DNA from: Dyadobacter sp. NIV53
GTDB lineage: Bacteria; Bacteroidota; Bacteroidia; Cytophagales; Spirosomataceae
NCBI RefSeq assembly: GCF_019711195.1
Contig: NZ_CP081299.1
Coordinates: 4,500,001 to 4,564,000 of the forward strand
Length of the DNA stretch: 64,000 bases
Direction: 5' to 3'
A model generated the notes under the pieces. That model did no database searches. It saw only the letters and a program-made list of their open reading frames with translations, and had not been told where the DNA came from. A program made the position numbers and the translations under genes. Positions 37,166 to 47,081 of this stretch are shown in pieces. Position 1 is the first letter of the stretch, and the number at the start of each line of letters is the position of its first letter.

Positions 37166-38143
37166 ATGTATAAATTTATTGTCATTTTTAATCTGTTATC
37201 TTTTTCCGCTTTATACGCACAAACCAGCAACAGGCAATCGGTTTCTATTATTCTGGATACCGACATTGGGCCGGATTATGACGATGTTGGGGCAATGGCT
37301 GTCTTACATGCACTTTCGGATCGTAAAGAAGCAATTCCGCTTGCAGTTATTTCATCCAATAAAAATGAACTGGTTGTTCCCACCATTGAAGTACTGAATA
37401 CCTATTTTGGCCGTCCGGAACTACCAACCGGTGCACCAAAAGGAGAAGGCGCAAGCCACGGAGCATCCCAGAAATGGCCAGAAATGCTGGTCGCAAAATA
37501 TCCGCATAAAATAGCAAAAACCGCTGATGCGCCTGACGCGATAGAAACGTACCGGAAAATCTTATCCGGACAGCCTGATAATAGTGTTACCATTGTTACA
37601 ATTGGTTTTCTGACAAATCTGAACAATCTTCTGAATTCCAAACCGGATAAAATTTCGCTATTGTCTGGTGCGGATCTGGTAAAAAAGAAAGTAAAACAGT
37701 TGGTTTCCATGGCAGGGAAATTTCCGGAAGGACGTGAATATAACGTGCTGGTAGATTCTGTTGCTTCGGAAAAAGTATTCGCAAACTGGCCAACCCAGAT
37801 TATTTTCAGCGGATTTGAGATTGGAGAAAAAGTGAAAACCGGGCTTAAAGTTGTTGCAAATGAAAATCTGAAAAGCCCTGTAAAAGACGTGTATGCTCTG
37901 GCAATGCCGCTGAGTAAAAATGATTCGGATGGCAGAATGAGCTGGGATCAGACGGCAGTACTTGTTGCAATTCGCGGAGTGCAGCCCTATTTTGGTGTAA
38001 AACGTGGAAAAATGATCGTGGAAGGCGGCAATAATAAGTGGCAGGATGACCCAATGGGGCAACACGCATACCTGACCGAAGCCATGCCGTTCAGCCAGAT
38101 CACTGCTTTAATTGAGGGTTTGATGATGTGGGAAGGAAAATGA
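37166..38143 (+). CDS. Nucleoside hydrolase (IunH family), secreted
   Basis: The 325-residue product has a signal peptide (cleavage near LYAQT) and the inosine-uridine nucleoside N-ribohydrolase fold. The calcium-binding signature DTDIGPDYDD lies at residues 31-40; TIGFLTNLNNLL and the C-terminal region with SWDQTAVLVAIRG hold the other expected motifs. Such enzymes split ribonucleosides into base and ribose; export implies nucleoside scavenging from outside. The gene follows the subtilase by 60 bases and is convergent with the NagX-like gene, only three bases apart, with no hairpin between. Confidence 0.93.
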   Translation: MYKFIVIFNLLSFSALYAQTSNRQSVSIILDTDIGPDYDDVGAMAVLHALSDRKEAIPLAVISSNKNELVVPTIEVLNTYFGRPELPTGAPKGEGASHGASQKWPEMLVAKYPHKIAKTADAPDAIETYRKILSGQPDNSVTIVTIGFLTNLNNLLNSKPDKISLLSGADLVKKKVKQLVSMAGKFPEGREYNVLVDSVASEKVFANWPTQIIFSGFEIGEKVKTGLKVVANENLKSPVKDVYALAMPLSKNDSDGRMSWDQTAVLVAIRGVQPYFGVKRGKMIVEGGNNKWQDDPMGQHAYLTEAMPFSQITALIEGLMMWEGK

Positions 38144-38146
38144 TTT

Positions 38147-39256
38147 TTAAAGCTTAATAAATATCCGTTTACGGTAAAGAGTATAAGCCGGAATAAAATT
38201 GACCGAAACAAAAAGCAATGCATAAAGTAAACTGGCCAACCTGGGTTCAATACCGCCATTGATAAGATTGTCAACAAAATGCTGGTTAAGTGTTTTTCCG
38301 TCAAAAGAAGAAATGTAAAAGAGCAAAGCAAGAATATCGGCTAATACATAAACGGCAATTGCATTGGCACCAAAAATTACGCCCACTTTTGTTCCTCTCT
38401 TTTTATCCATAATATCCACAAGAAAATAAAGAGCACCCAATAGCATAGCAGCAAAACCTGACGTTACCAGCACAAAAGAGCTGGTCCATAAATTTTCATT
38501 TACCGGAAAAATCAAACCCCAGAAATATCCGGCCGAGGCAACAAATAATCCTGTAGTTACGAGATAATTTACTTTTTCATTGGGGGACGATCTGCTCAAT
38601 AATAACCTTCCTGCCAGCATTCCGCTTATACCGGAAACTATAGATGGGAAAGTGCTTAATATTCCTTCCGGGTCCCAGTTTCCCTGCCACATTTTGCCGG
38701 GGAGATATTGCTGATCAATCCAAGCGGCCAGATTATTGCCGGGATCCAGCATTACTTTTCCCATTCCTGGTGTAGGAATGAGCGTCATAACCAACCAGTA
38801 TATAATCAATATTCCTGCACCAATGTACACCTGCTGTTTCCAGTTTGTATTCAAAAATAATATGGCACAGGATAAAAATACGATCGCAATCCGGTGCAAG
38901 GTTCCGGTATAACGTAAGTTAGGGAAGTCAAAGTTGGGCAATAAATTCAGGAACATCCCGACCGCAAATATTTTGAGAGAGCGGATAATGATCTTTTTGT
39001 AGAGTTCTGTCTTAGGGCTGTTTTCCTGTAATCTTCTGGAATAGGCAAAAGCAATTGAAACACCTACTATAAACAGAAAAACGGGAGCTATCAGATCGGT
39101 AAAAGTAAGGCCGTTCCATTTGGTATGCCGGAGTGTTGGAAATACATGCTCCTCACTTCCCGGGAAGTTTACCATAATCATGGCAGCAATGGTAAACCCA
39201 CGCATGGTGTCCAGTGAAAGTACACGAGAAAATCCTGCTTCAATCTGACGCGCCAT
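38147..39256 (-). CDS. NagX/HGSNAT-like membrane acyltransferase (DUF5009 type)
   Basis: The 369-residue product has about ten hydrophobic segments and begins with the family motif LSLDTMRGFTIAAMIMVNFPG, followed by WNGLTFTDLIAPVFLFIVGVS, diagnostic of the heparan-alpha-glucosaminide N-acetyltransferase/NagX group. Human HGSNAT acetylates glucosamine residues across the lysosomal membrane; bacterial members are poorly characterised. The His-containing luminal loop (EEHVFPTLRHTKW) is present. ATG 39256 is chosen over an upstream TTG. It is divergent from a GH20 hexosaminidase gene, which fits amino-sugar metabolism. Confidence 0.88.
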   Translation of the reverse strand: MARQIEAGFSRVLSLDTMRGFTIAAMIMVNFPGSEEHVFPTLRHTKWNGLTFTDLIAPVFLFIVGVSIAFAYSRRLQENSPKTELYKKIIIRSLKIFAVGMFLNLLPNFDFPNLRYTGTLHRIAIVFLSCAILFLNTNWKQQVYIGAGILIIYWLVMTLIPTPGMGKVMLDPGNNLAAWIDQQYLPGKMWQGNWDPEGILSTFPSIVSGISGMLAGRLLLSRSSPNEKVNYLVTTGLFVASAGYFWGLIFPVNENLWTSSFVLVTSGFAAMLLGALYFLVDIMDKKRGTKVGVIFGANAIAVYVLADILALLFYISSFDGKTLNQHFVDNLINGGIEPRLASLLYALLFVSVNFIPAYTLYRKRIFIKL

Positions 39257-39476
39257 CGTTTCCGGTTTTATCAATGTATACCGCAATGTCTGGTTTAAGG
39301 GCTATTGATGAAAGATTTATATAATTTTAAAAGGATAGATAAGGCCCAATATAATTTTCCAGCCTATTTACACCTAAAATCTTTTCTTAAATAGTATGTT
39401 TTGTTTAATCAGGAGTAGTATGAATGCGATTAGTCCGAACTTGTATATATTTGAAAAAGCCATTAAAAAAAGTATA

Positions 39477-42070
39477 ATGAAGAAATCACTTCTGTTAGTT
39501 ATTGCCTCAATACTATTGCTGTCAGCATGCAGTCAATCGGGAAAAGTCTCTGAAACAGAAGCTCAGAAAATCGGGGTTTCATGGAAACTGATCAGTAATT
39601 TTATAGAACCGGATGGTAGTTTCGAAGCTAAATTTACCCTGAAAAATGGAAGTGATTTTACATTGGACGACAAAAATTGGGCAATGTTTTTCAACATGTC
39701 GCCTCGTCCGATACATTCCAACAAAACACCGCAACCTGCTGTAATTGAACACCTCAACGGAGATTGGTATAAAATGGTAGCCGCCAAAGACTTCAAATTA
39801 AGTCCGGGAGATTCTGTTACCATAGTTTATACAGGAACGGAAGGTATAATCAAAGAAACGGATGCGCCGATGGGGTTGTATTTTGTATTTTATGATGCGG
39901 ATGGAAAAGAAAAGGAAATTGTGCAGGTTGCTGATTTTACAGTAGAGCCATTTACAACAAAAGATCAAATACTACGTGGCAAAAATGATCTGAAACAAGT
40001 ACCGACTGCTGAAACACGCTACAAGGAAAATCTTGCGTTAACGAAACTGGGTGCAGACCAATTATTAAAGATTATTCCAACTCCTGTTAAGATGAGTTCG
40101 GGGCAAGGGGCATTTGCACTAACCAATAAAGCAGGCATTTTTTACGAAGCCGGACTCGAAAACGAAGCTAAATATTTATCAGATAAACTAAAAACGTTAA
40201 CCGGAGCAGATTTCTCCATCAATAAAGGATTGCCATCCGGGACTACCGATCCGTCAATTATTTTAAAAACAGGTAAATTGAACGTAAATGGTATTTCTAA
40301 GGAAGCTTATAAACTTGGCATAGGCCAAAGCGGGATTAACATTACGGGAAGTGATGCTGCCGGTGTGTTTTATGGAGTACAGAGCTTACTTCAACTGGCA
40401 CCATTGGAAAATTATCAGAAACCTGCTAATTCCATAACGTTAGGATATGTACAGGTCGAAGATGCGCCGCGTTTCCAGTTCAGAAGCTTACACCTGGATG
40501 TAGCTCGGAATTTCCAGACCAAGGAATCCCTCAAAAGAATCCTGGATCTGCTTGCTACTTATAAAGTGAATAACTTTTTGTTTTATACAACCGAAGATGA
40601 AGGATGGCGTGTGGAAATAGATGACCTGCCTGAATTAACGAAAGTGGGAGGACAACGCCAGCATACATCGGGCAAGGACGCGGCGGCTATGCATCCTTCT
40701 TACGGATCAGGACCGGTGGCTTATGATAAGGGCAAACACGGGAGCGGATTTTATACCAAAGCAGATTTTATTGAAATCCTGAAATATGCCAACGAAAGAC
40801 ATATTAAAGTTATTCCTGAACTGAATTTTCCGGGACATGCACTGGCGGCAATCAAATCCATGGAAGCGCGCTATGAACGTCTCATGAAAGAAGGTAAAGA
40901 AAAAGAAGCGAATGAATATCGCCTGATTGATCCTGATGATAAATCTGTTTACTTGTCCGCACAGGCCTATAAAAATAATGTCGTGAGTGTAGCGCGCGAA
41001 TCGACTTATCATTTTTTTGAAAAAGTAGTTGATGAAATGGCGAAGATGTATAAGGAAGCTGGATTAACAATGGATACATTTCATACTGGCGGTGATGAAG
41101 TAGCAGAGGGCGTTTGGACCAAATCTCCAATGGCTGCGAAGCTGATGAAAGAACATCCGGAAATTAAAGAAACACGGTATCTGCAGACGTATTTTTTAGA
41201 AAATTATTACCAAGACTGGAAAAACGTAACCTGAAAGTACATGGTTGGGAAGAAGTAGCGCTTACAAAAACACCGGCCGGAGCATATAATGCAAATCCGG
41301 AATTTGTAGGCCATCCGGTTGTGCCATATATCTGGAATAATGTATACGATGTAGATCTGGGTAATCGATTGGCCAATGCAGGCTATCAGGTTGTATTGTG
41401 TAACGTTACCAACTTCTACTTCGACATGTCTTACAATAATGATCCGAAAGAGCCGGGATTATATTGGGCAGGTTTTGTGGATACAAGAGATAACTGGGCC
41501 TTTGCTCCATTTAATATGTTCAGGACAACGGAGGAAACGTCAATGGGTAAACCCATGAAAGAGGAATTTGCTGGCAAGCAAGCTCTTAAACCTGAGGCAA
41601 GGAAGAACGTGATCGGGATTGAAGCTCAGCTTTGGAGCGAAACCATTAAAGGCAGGGATATGATGGAATATTCTATTTTGCCAAAACTAATGGGATTTGC
41701 GGAAAGCGCCTGGTCGCCGGAACGTAAATGGGAAAATGTGGCGGATGCTGAATCAAGAAATAAAATGATGCAGACGGAATGGAATATATTTACCAATTCT
41801 ATTGCACAAAGAAATCTTCCGAAATTAAAATATCTGAACGGAGGTTACAATTACAGATTGCCGTTGCCGGGTGCAATTGTTGAAAACGGGCTTTTGAAAG
41901 CGAACGTCGATTTGCCGGGACTTGCTATACGGTATACAACCGATGGCACGGAACCGACGGCACAATCACCCTTATTTGAAAATCCCGTAAAAGTATCAGG
42001 TTCTGTAAAGCTAAAAAGCTTTGATCTGTCTGGTAATTCGAGCCGGACCAGCGTTGTAACAACAAAATAA
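39477..42070 (+). CDS. GH20 beta-N-acetylhexosaminidase lipoprotein, frameshifted at 41200-41203
   Basis: One gene broken by a one-base deletion. ATG 39477 starts a lipoprotein signal (LLLSACSQ). Domains in order: a chitobiase N-terminal-like beta domain (about residues 25-165), the GH20b domain, the GH20 TIM barrel (FRSLHLDVARNF, VIPELNFPGHALAA, catalytic D540-E541 in HTGGDEVAEGVW) and a chitobiase C-terminal domain (IRYTTDGTEPTAQSPLFENP). The first frame ends at 41234; adding one A to the AAAA at 41200-41203 restores YFLEKLLPRLEKRNLKVHGW. The usual LTDDQGWR block is TTEDEGWR here. The enzyme releases terminal GlcNAc or GalNAc from glycans at the cell surface. Confidence 0.92.
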
Positions 42071-42092
42071 TTTGCCCGGGCCCTTCACTAAT

Positions 42093-42127
42093 CAACCTTC
42101 TGCAAGCTTGTTTTGCAGAAGGTTTTT
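42093..42127 (+). terminator. Intrinsic terminator after GH20 gene
   Basis: Perfect 12-base arms AACCTTCTGCAA (42093-42104) and TTGCAGAAGGTT (42112-42123) close a 7-base loop, with the T run continuing for three bases. It lies 23 bases after the hexosaminidase stop. Confidence 0.88.
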
Positions 42128-42245
42128 TGATAAATGTACCACTTTGCTATGTTAGTTTGAGATTAAAAATGTGTACTCACAAGAAGATATTTAGGTAATC
42201 GCTTAACTCTAATTAAAATAATTAAAAGTAAATTGACCTTTATGA

Positions 42246-42253
42246 TAACTTTG
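42246..42253 (+). promoter_or_regulatory. Candidate promoter -7 box of the sugar transporter gene
   Basis: TAACTTTG matches the Bacteroidota TAnnTTTG -7 consensus exactly and lies 36 bases before the transporter ATG. No TTTG/TTG is found at the usual 19-21 base distance upstream, so support is partial. Confidence 0.45.
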
Positions 42254-42288
42254 CGTTAGAAGGTGTCCTGTCATAAATTTATTTGGTC

Positions 42289-43549
42289 ATGCAAAGAAAT
42301 GCCTTTATTGTAATACTTATACTTCTCATATTCTTTGTCATATCATTTCTAACAAATATCCTGGGCCCTATTATTCCTGATATAGTCAGGAGTTTTGATC
42401 TTAGTATCGGACTTGCGGGTTTTCTGCCTTTTGCTTTTTTTGTTGCTTATGGGATTATGTCAATTCCTTCGGGATTGATGGTAGAAAAATTCGGTGAAAA
42501 AAAGTGTTGCTCTGGGCATTTGCACTGGCGTGTATCGGAGCACTTTTATTTGCAATGATCCCTGGTTTTTCCATCGCATTGCTATCGCTGTTCCTGATCG
42601 GGGTTGGTATGGCAATGTTACAGGTCGTTATCAATCCTTTGCTGAGAGTGGCTGGTGGAGAAGAGAAATTTGCTTTCAATTCCGTTATGGCACAGCTTTT
42701 TTTGGAGCAGCATCATTTTTAAGTCCATTGCTTTACAGTTATCTCGTAGGTAACGTACACTCGGGCAGGTCAGGATTTTTTATAAATATTTTAAACGGAC
42801 TGGTTCCTGAAAATCTTAAATGGGTTTCCTTATACTGGGTTTTTGCGGTGATTGCTTTTGTTATGGTAGTTGTGATCGCACTGGTGAAATTTCCAAAAGT
42901 GGATCTGAATGAAGACGAGAGGATAGACGTTGGAAATTCATTTACGGAGCTATCGTCCAACAAATATGTATGGCTGTTTTTCCTGGGAATTTTCGCCTAT
43001 GTAGGAACCGAGCAGGGAATAGCGAACTGGATGTCCCAGTTTTTACAAACCTATCATAGTGTAGATCCTGCTACAACGGGTGCTTCAATAAACGCATATT
43101 TTTGGGGTTTACTTACGATTGGATGTTTATTGGGATTGTTGTTATTAAAATTATTTGATAGCCGTAAAGTACTTATTTTATTTACATCCGGTGCAGTTAT
43201 TTCTTTGTTGGCCGCATTGTTTGGGTCAAAAGAAATAGCACTGTATGCGTTTCCTTTAACCGGTTTTTTTGCTTCTGTGATGTATTCAGTTATTTTCTCA
43301 CTGGCCCTTAATTCAGTTCCTGATCATCACGGTACATTTTCAGGCATTCTTTGTGCGGGGATTTCCGGAGGTGCAGTTGTTCCGTTGATTATTGGCGGAA
43401 TAGGGGAACTAACAGGATTGAGGTGGGCTATGTTGTTTTTGCTTGTTACTCTTGGTTACATATTAAGCATTGGCTTCTGGGCCCGGCCACTGATTAACAA
43501 CGATACGGTTGAAAATGTAAAAGAATTATTCGGAAATAAAGTACAATGA
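42289..43549 (+). CDS. Sugar MFS transporter (FHS/FucP type), two frameshifts
   Basis: One gene split into three frames by two one-base deletions. ATG 42289 starts MQRNAFIVILILL. The pieces join if one A is added to the A7 run at 42497-42503 (restoring FGEKKVLLWAFALACIGALL) and one T to the T7 run at 42697-42703 (restoring AQLFFGAASFLSPLLYSYLV). The joined product of about 420 residues has twelve hydrophobic segments and blocks typical of the fucose/glucose-galactose:H+ symporter family, such as LPFAFFVAYGIMSIPSGLM, QVVINPLLRV and TEQGIANWMSQFL. Inner-membrane sugar uptake; the sugar is not determinable. It follows the GH20 gene and precedes an XylR-type regulator. Confidence 0.9.
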
Positions 43550-43662
43550 GTGGTACGCTTATAATTATTAGTTGTTTGCCACTGATGCACGAAAGGACAC
43601 GAATTTACTTAACAATGTATTAAATTTAATATTAGTATATCCGTTTCGTTGCTTTAAAACCC

Positions 43663-44826
43663 ATGTACAAAATTATCCTGCTTCTTGACTTTGCCGAGGA
43701 ATACAGTAAAAGCCTGATGAAAGGGATCAATACGTATTCAAAAGAAGTAGGCCCTTGGATATTCTGCCGTATGCCGCTGTTTCACAGAGAGACTGTGGGA
43801 ATTGATGGAATTTTGAAATGGGCTTTGGAGTGGGGTGCCGACGGTATTATCGGACAGCTTTACAATGATAAGGATATTGAAAAGGTGGTTCAGGCAGGTA
43901 TTCCTGTCATTGCCCAGGATTTTAAGGAACGGTTCGCCGAAATACCCAATATCACAGGAGCTTACCACGAAACAGGACAGCTTGGTGCAGATTATTTCCT
44001 GAAAAAAGGGTTCATTAATTTTGCATTTTATGGATTCAGTGATATTGTCTGGTCTCGTGAAAGGTCGGAAGGTTTTGAGAAAAGAATAGAAAGCGCCGGG
44101 CATAAAGTGCATTATTTTGAACATAAAAAAGCGAGGTCCAGCGAGTTATGGTATTACAAACCGAGTTCTTTGAGTCGCTGGCTGAAATCTCTTCCCAAGC
44201 CGATCGGGCTAATGGCATGTGATGATAATCAGGGGCAGCATATTACTGAGGCATGCCGTCATGTAGGTATAAGAATTCCTGAAGAAGTGGCTGTTTTGGG
44301 TGTCGATAATGATGTGATGATCTGTGATTTGTCCGATCCTCCACTTTCCAGTATTGCACTGGATGTAGAAAAAGGAGGTTATGATGCTGCCCGGCTTCTA
44401 GAGCACCTGATTATTCATGGTATTACGGACTATCATGATATTGTAGTGAAACCTATGCAGGTCATTACGCGTCATTCAACAGACATTTATGCTACAAATG
44501 ACGATCACATTGCATCCTCACTGAAATTTATACACCAGAATATAGACAAAAATCTGCATGTAGATGAGGTGGTAAAACAGGTCCCATTATCGCGCAGGGC
44601 ATTAGAAAAGCGGTTTCTGGAAATTACGGGTTATCCTGTTTACAAGTATATTTTTAACCTGCGTATTGAAAAATTTACTCAGAAACTACTGGATACCGAT
44701 ATGTCTGTTTTTGAAATAGCGCTGGATATGGGTCTGACGGATAGTAAAAATATTGCCAGGCAATTTCGGCAGGTAAAAGGATGCAGCCCAAGTGTTTACC
44801 GGAATAAATATCTGGCTGGGAAGTAG
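43663..44826 (+). CDS. XylR-like transcriptional regulator (sugar-binding domain plus AraC HTH)
   Basis: The 387-residue product has an N-terminal LacI/periplasmic-binding-like sensor (about residues 1-265; MACDDNQGQHITEACRHVGI, EEVAVLGVDND) and a C-terminal AraC double helix-turn-helix (about 285-387; LHVDEVVKQVPLSRRALEKR, FEIALDMGLTDSKNIARQF). This layout is that of E. coli XylR, a D-xylose-responsive activator. The ligand here is unknown. It lies 113 bases downstream of the sugar transporter gene and is its most likely regulator. Confidence 0.93.
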   Translation: MYKIILLLDFAEEYSKSLMKGINTYSKEVGPWIFCRMPLFHRETVGIDGILKWALEWGADGIIGQLYNDKDIEKVVQAGIPVIAQDFKERFAEIPNITGAYHETGQLGADYFLKKGFINFAFYGFSDIVWSRERSEGFEKRIESAGHKVHYFEHKKARSSELWYYKPSSLSRWLKSLPKPIGLMACDDNQGQHITEACRHVGIRIPEEVAVLGVDNDVMICDLSDPPLSSIALDVEKGGYDAARLLEHLIIHGITDYHDIVVKPMQVITRHSTDIYATNDDHIASSLKFIHQNIDKNLHVDEVVKQVPLSRRALEKRFLEITGYPVYKYIFNLRIEKFTQKLLDTDMSVFEIALDMGLTDSKNIARQFRQVKGCSPSVYRNKYLAGK

Positions 44827-44880
44827 TGGGAATGAAGATTTAGGAATTATAGCGTTAAAGTCATTAGCTTTAATCAAAAG

Positions 44881-44909
44881 GGAAGTCAGGTTTTTAAAAC
44901 CTGACTTCC
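44881..44909. terminator. Perfect palindromic terminator between convergent regulator and M13 genes
   Basis: Arms GGAAGTCAGGTTTT and AAAACCTGACTTCC pair perfectly with a single base between them, flanked by AT-rich sequence. It lies 54 bases after the regulator stop and 10 bases from the end of the leftward peptidase gene. Confidence 0.75.
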
Positions 44910-44919
44910 TTAATTTGTT

Positions 44920-46962
44920 TTACCAAATAACAACTCTCGAAGTTTCTGGTAACACCATTTTACTTCCTGTGCCGCAATTCCAGGCATCCTGAAATTCTTT
45001 CAGATGTGGCAGCGGGCCATTAATCCGGAATTTGGCTGGTGAGTGCGGATCTGTTTGTACCTGGTTCTGCAAAGCTTCGTTGGTCGTATTCATGTGCCAA
45101 ACCTGCGCCCAACCCAGGAAGAAACGTTGTTTCCAGTTGAATCCATCAATCAACGCAGGTTCGGGCTTGCCTTTTAGTGATTTTTCCAAAGCGTAGTAAG
45201 CCAATGTTAAACCACCTAAATCGGCTACATTTTCTCCGATTGTTAATGCGCCATTAATTTTAAAACCAGGCAGTGCTTCAATGCCGCTGAAATAATCAAT
45301 ATATTTTTTGGTTAGTTTATCAAAATTTGCACGGTCAGAAGTGGTCCACCAGTTTTTCAGGTTTCCTTCTTCATCAAACTGTGAACCCTGGTCATCAAAC
45401 CCATGCGTAAATTCATGACCAATTACCGCGATAATGCCGCCATAATTTATAGCATCATCAGCATCACGGTTGTAAAATGGGGGCTGTAAAATTCCTGCCG
45501 GAAATACAACCTCGTTATTTGACGAGTTATAATAAGCGTTTACCGTTTGTGGCGTCATGCCCCATTCCTGCTTATCTACCGGTTTTCCTATTTTTTTAAC
45601 GCTGTCTTTATGTTCGAATAGGGACGCTTCAACTACGTTTTCAAATAGTTTATCACTTTTTATGTCAATGGAAGAATAGTCTTTCCATTTATCAGGATAG
45701 CCGATTTTGTATGTAAAAGCTTTTAGTTTTTTATGCGCACGTACTTTGGTCGAATCGCTCATCCAGGTCAGTTTGTCAATTCTTTCGCCATACACTGTGC
45801 GTACATTTTCGATCATTTCTGACACTTTCTTTTTATCTTCTTCAGGGAAATATTTAGCAGAGAATAATTTTCCCAATGGCATTCCAAGTAATCCTTCTGT
45901 CGACCTGATTGCCCTTTCAGTACGTGCTCTTTGCTGTTTAGTCCCTTTGATCACCTTGCTGAAAAAATTGAAATTCTCCTGATCAAAGTTTTTAGGCAAA
46001 TAACCTGCAAACGTAGAAAGCAACTTCCAGCGGGTATATAATTTTAAAGTAGCAATTGGTGTTGCTTTCAGTAATGTATTCAGGTTTTTCAGGTACTCAA
46101 TATTCTGTACAATAATGGTATCTGTTTTAATATCCTGTTTATCTGCAAAAGCTTTTAAATCAAAATCCGGAACCAGGGCCTGAAAATCTTTTGATGTCAT
46201 TTTATTGTACGTCTTCACAGGATCGCGCAGTTGTACATTGGTCAATTGTAGTTTGGCCAGTTTTGTTTCAAAATCCAGAATCGTTTTCCCCGGATCAGTA
46301 TCTTTAAAACTTGCAAAGCCGAACATCGTATCTACATGTTTTACAAATTCCCTACGCACATTTACAGTACTGGAATCGGTTCTTTCATAGTAGCTTTTTT
46401 CACCCAGGCTCAATCCGTCCTGACCTTCATAAAGCACATTCATCTTGCTGTTCTTCGAATCACCGTCTACTCCAAAACCAAGTACTGTAGAAACACCTGT
46501 TTTTTGCAATTCTCCCGAAACTGATGCCAGATCTTTTAATGACTTAACGGATTCTATTTTATCTAAATAAGGTTTTAATGGTTCCAGGCCACGTTTTTCA
46601 ATAGTTGTGGTGTCCAGAAATGATTGGTAATAATCGGCAATTTGCTGTGCTTCGCTGCCATTTTTACGGTCTTTCAAATTTGTAATTTCCTGGATAATAC
46701 CTTTCAGCCGGACTTCTTTGTTTTCTTTATCCAAAATCCCAAAAGCACTCCAGCGGCTTTCTGTTCCGGGAATGGGATTTAGTTTTTTCCAGCCACCGTT
46801 CACGTAACTGTCAAAATCATCGCAAGCTTTAACAGTGGAATCAAGGGAACTCGTACTGAAACCGGGTACTTTTTCAACCGAGGCTTCTTCTTTTTCTTTT
46901 TTACATCCTGCAATCATCAGCGACAACGCAAGGATGGAATAACTTAAACTGGCTAACCTCAT
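44920..46962 (-). CDS. M13 family zinc metallopeptidase (PepO/neprilysin-like) lipoprotein
   Basis: The 680-residue product has a lipoprotein signal (LMIAGCKK), then the M13 N-terminal helical domain and the catalytic domain with HEFTH (near residue 516), the third ligand region IGENVADLGGL (near 578), the VNAYYNSSNNEVVFPAGILQ block upstream and the usual C-terminal end RVVIW. M13 enzymes cleave peptides up to about 40 residues. ATG 46962 is used because the lipoprotein signal starts there; an upstream ATG at 46998 would add 12 residues. With M28 and the POT transporter nearby, a peptide-scavenging role is inferred. Confidence 0.95.
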   Translation of the reverse strand: MRLASLSYSILALSLMIAGCKKEKEEASVEKVPGFSTSSLDSTVKACDDFDSYVNGGWKKLNPIPGTESRWSAFGILDKENKEVRLKGIIQEITNLKDRKNGSEAQQIADYYQSFLDTTTIEKRGLEPLKPYLDKIESVKSLKDLASVSGELQKTGVSTVLGFGVDGDSKNSKMNVLYEGQDGLSLGEKSYYERTDSSTVNVRREFVKHVDTMFGFASFKDTDPGKTILDFETKLAKLQLTNVQLRDPVKTYNKMTSKDFQALVPDFDLKAFADKQDIKTDTIIVQNIEYLKNLNTLLKATPIATLKLYTRWKLLSTFAGYLPKNFDQENFNFFSKVIKGTKQQRARTERAIRSTEGLLGMPLGKLFSAKYFPEEDKKKVSEMIENVRTVYGERIDKLTWMSDSTKVRAHKKLKAFTYKIGYPDKWKDYSSIDIKSDKLFENVVEASLFEHKDSVKKIGKPVDKQEWGMTPQTVNAYYNSSNNEVVFPAGILQPPFYNRDADDAINYGGIIAVIGHEFTHGFDDQGSQFDEEGNLKNWWTTSDRANFDKLTKKYIDYFSGIEALPGFKINGALTIGENVADLGGLTLAYYALEKSLKGKPEPALIDGFNWKQRFFLGWAQVWHMNTTNEALQNQVQTDPHSPAKFRINGPLPHLKEFQDAWNCGTGSKMVLPETSRVVIW

Positions 46963-46995
46963 ATTTAACTGTTTATTATTAAAAATATTGATGGG

Positions 46996-47003
46996 CAAAA
47001 GTA
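46996..47003 (-). promoter_or_regulatory. Candidate promoter -7 box of the M13 peptidase gene
   Basis: On the minus strand the sequence reads TACTTTTG, an exact TAnnTTTG match, 33 bases before the chosen ATG at 46962. The upstream -33 element is not clear (a T run lies at the right distance). If it is real, the ATG at 46998 is upstream of transcription start, which supports ATG 46962. Confidence 0.5.
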
Positions 47004-47081
47004 GTTAGTTACATTCAAAGTTAAATTGCTAATTTCACTTACTATCCTGATAATATTGTTTTTAACTTAACATCTTTCAAT

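Noticed and set aside
42504..42722. Short separate membrane protein gene
   Set aside because: It is the middle piece of the sugar MFS gene between two homopolymer indels, not an independent gene.
44920..44980. Abnormal C-terminus of the M13 peptidase
   Set aside because: The end RVVIW is an accepted variant of the conserved hydrophobic-Trp terminus in bacterial M13 enzymes.
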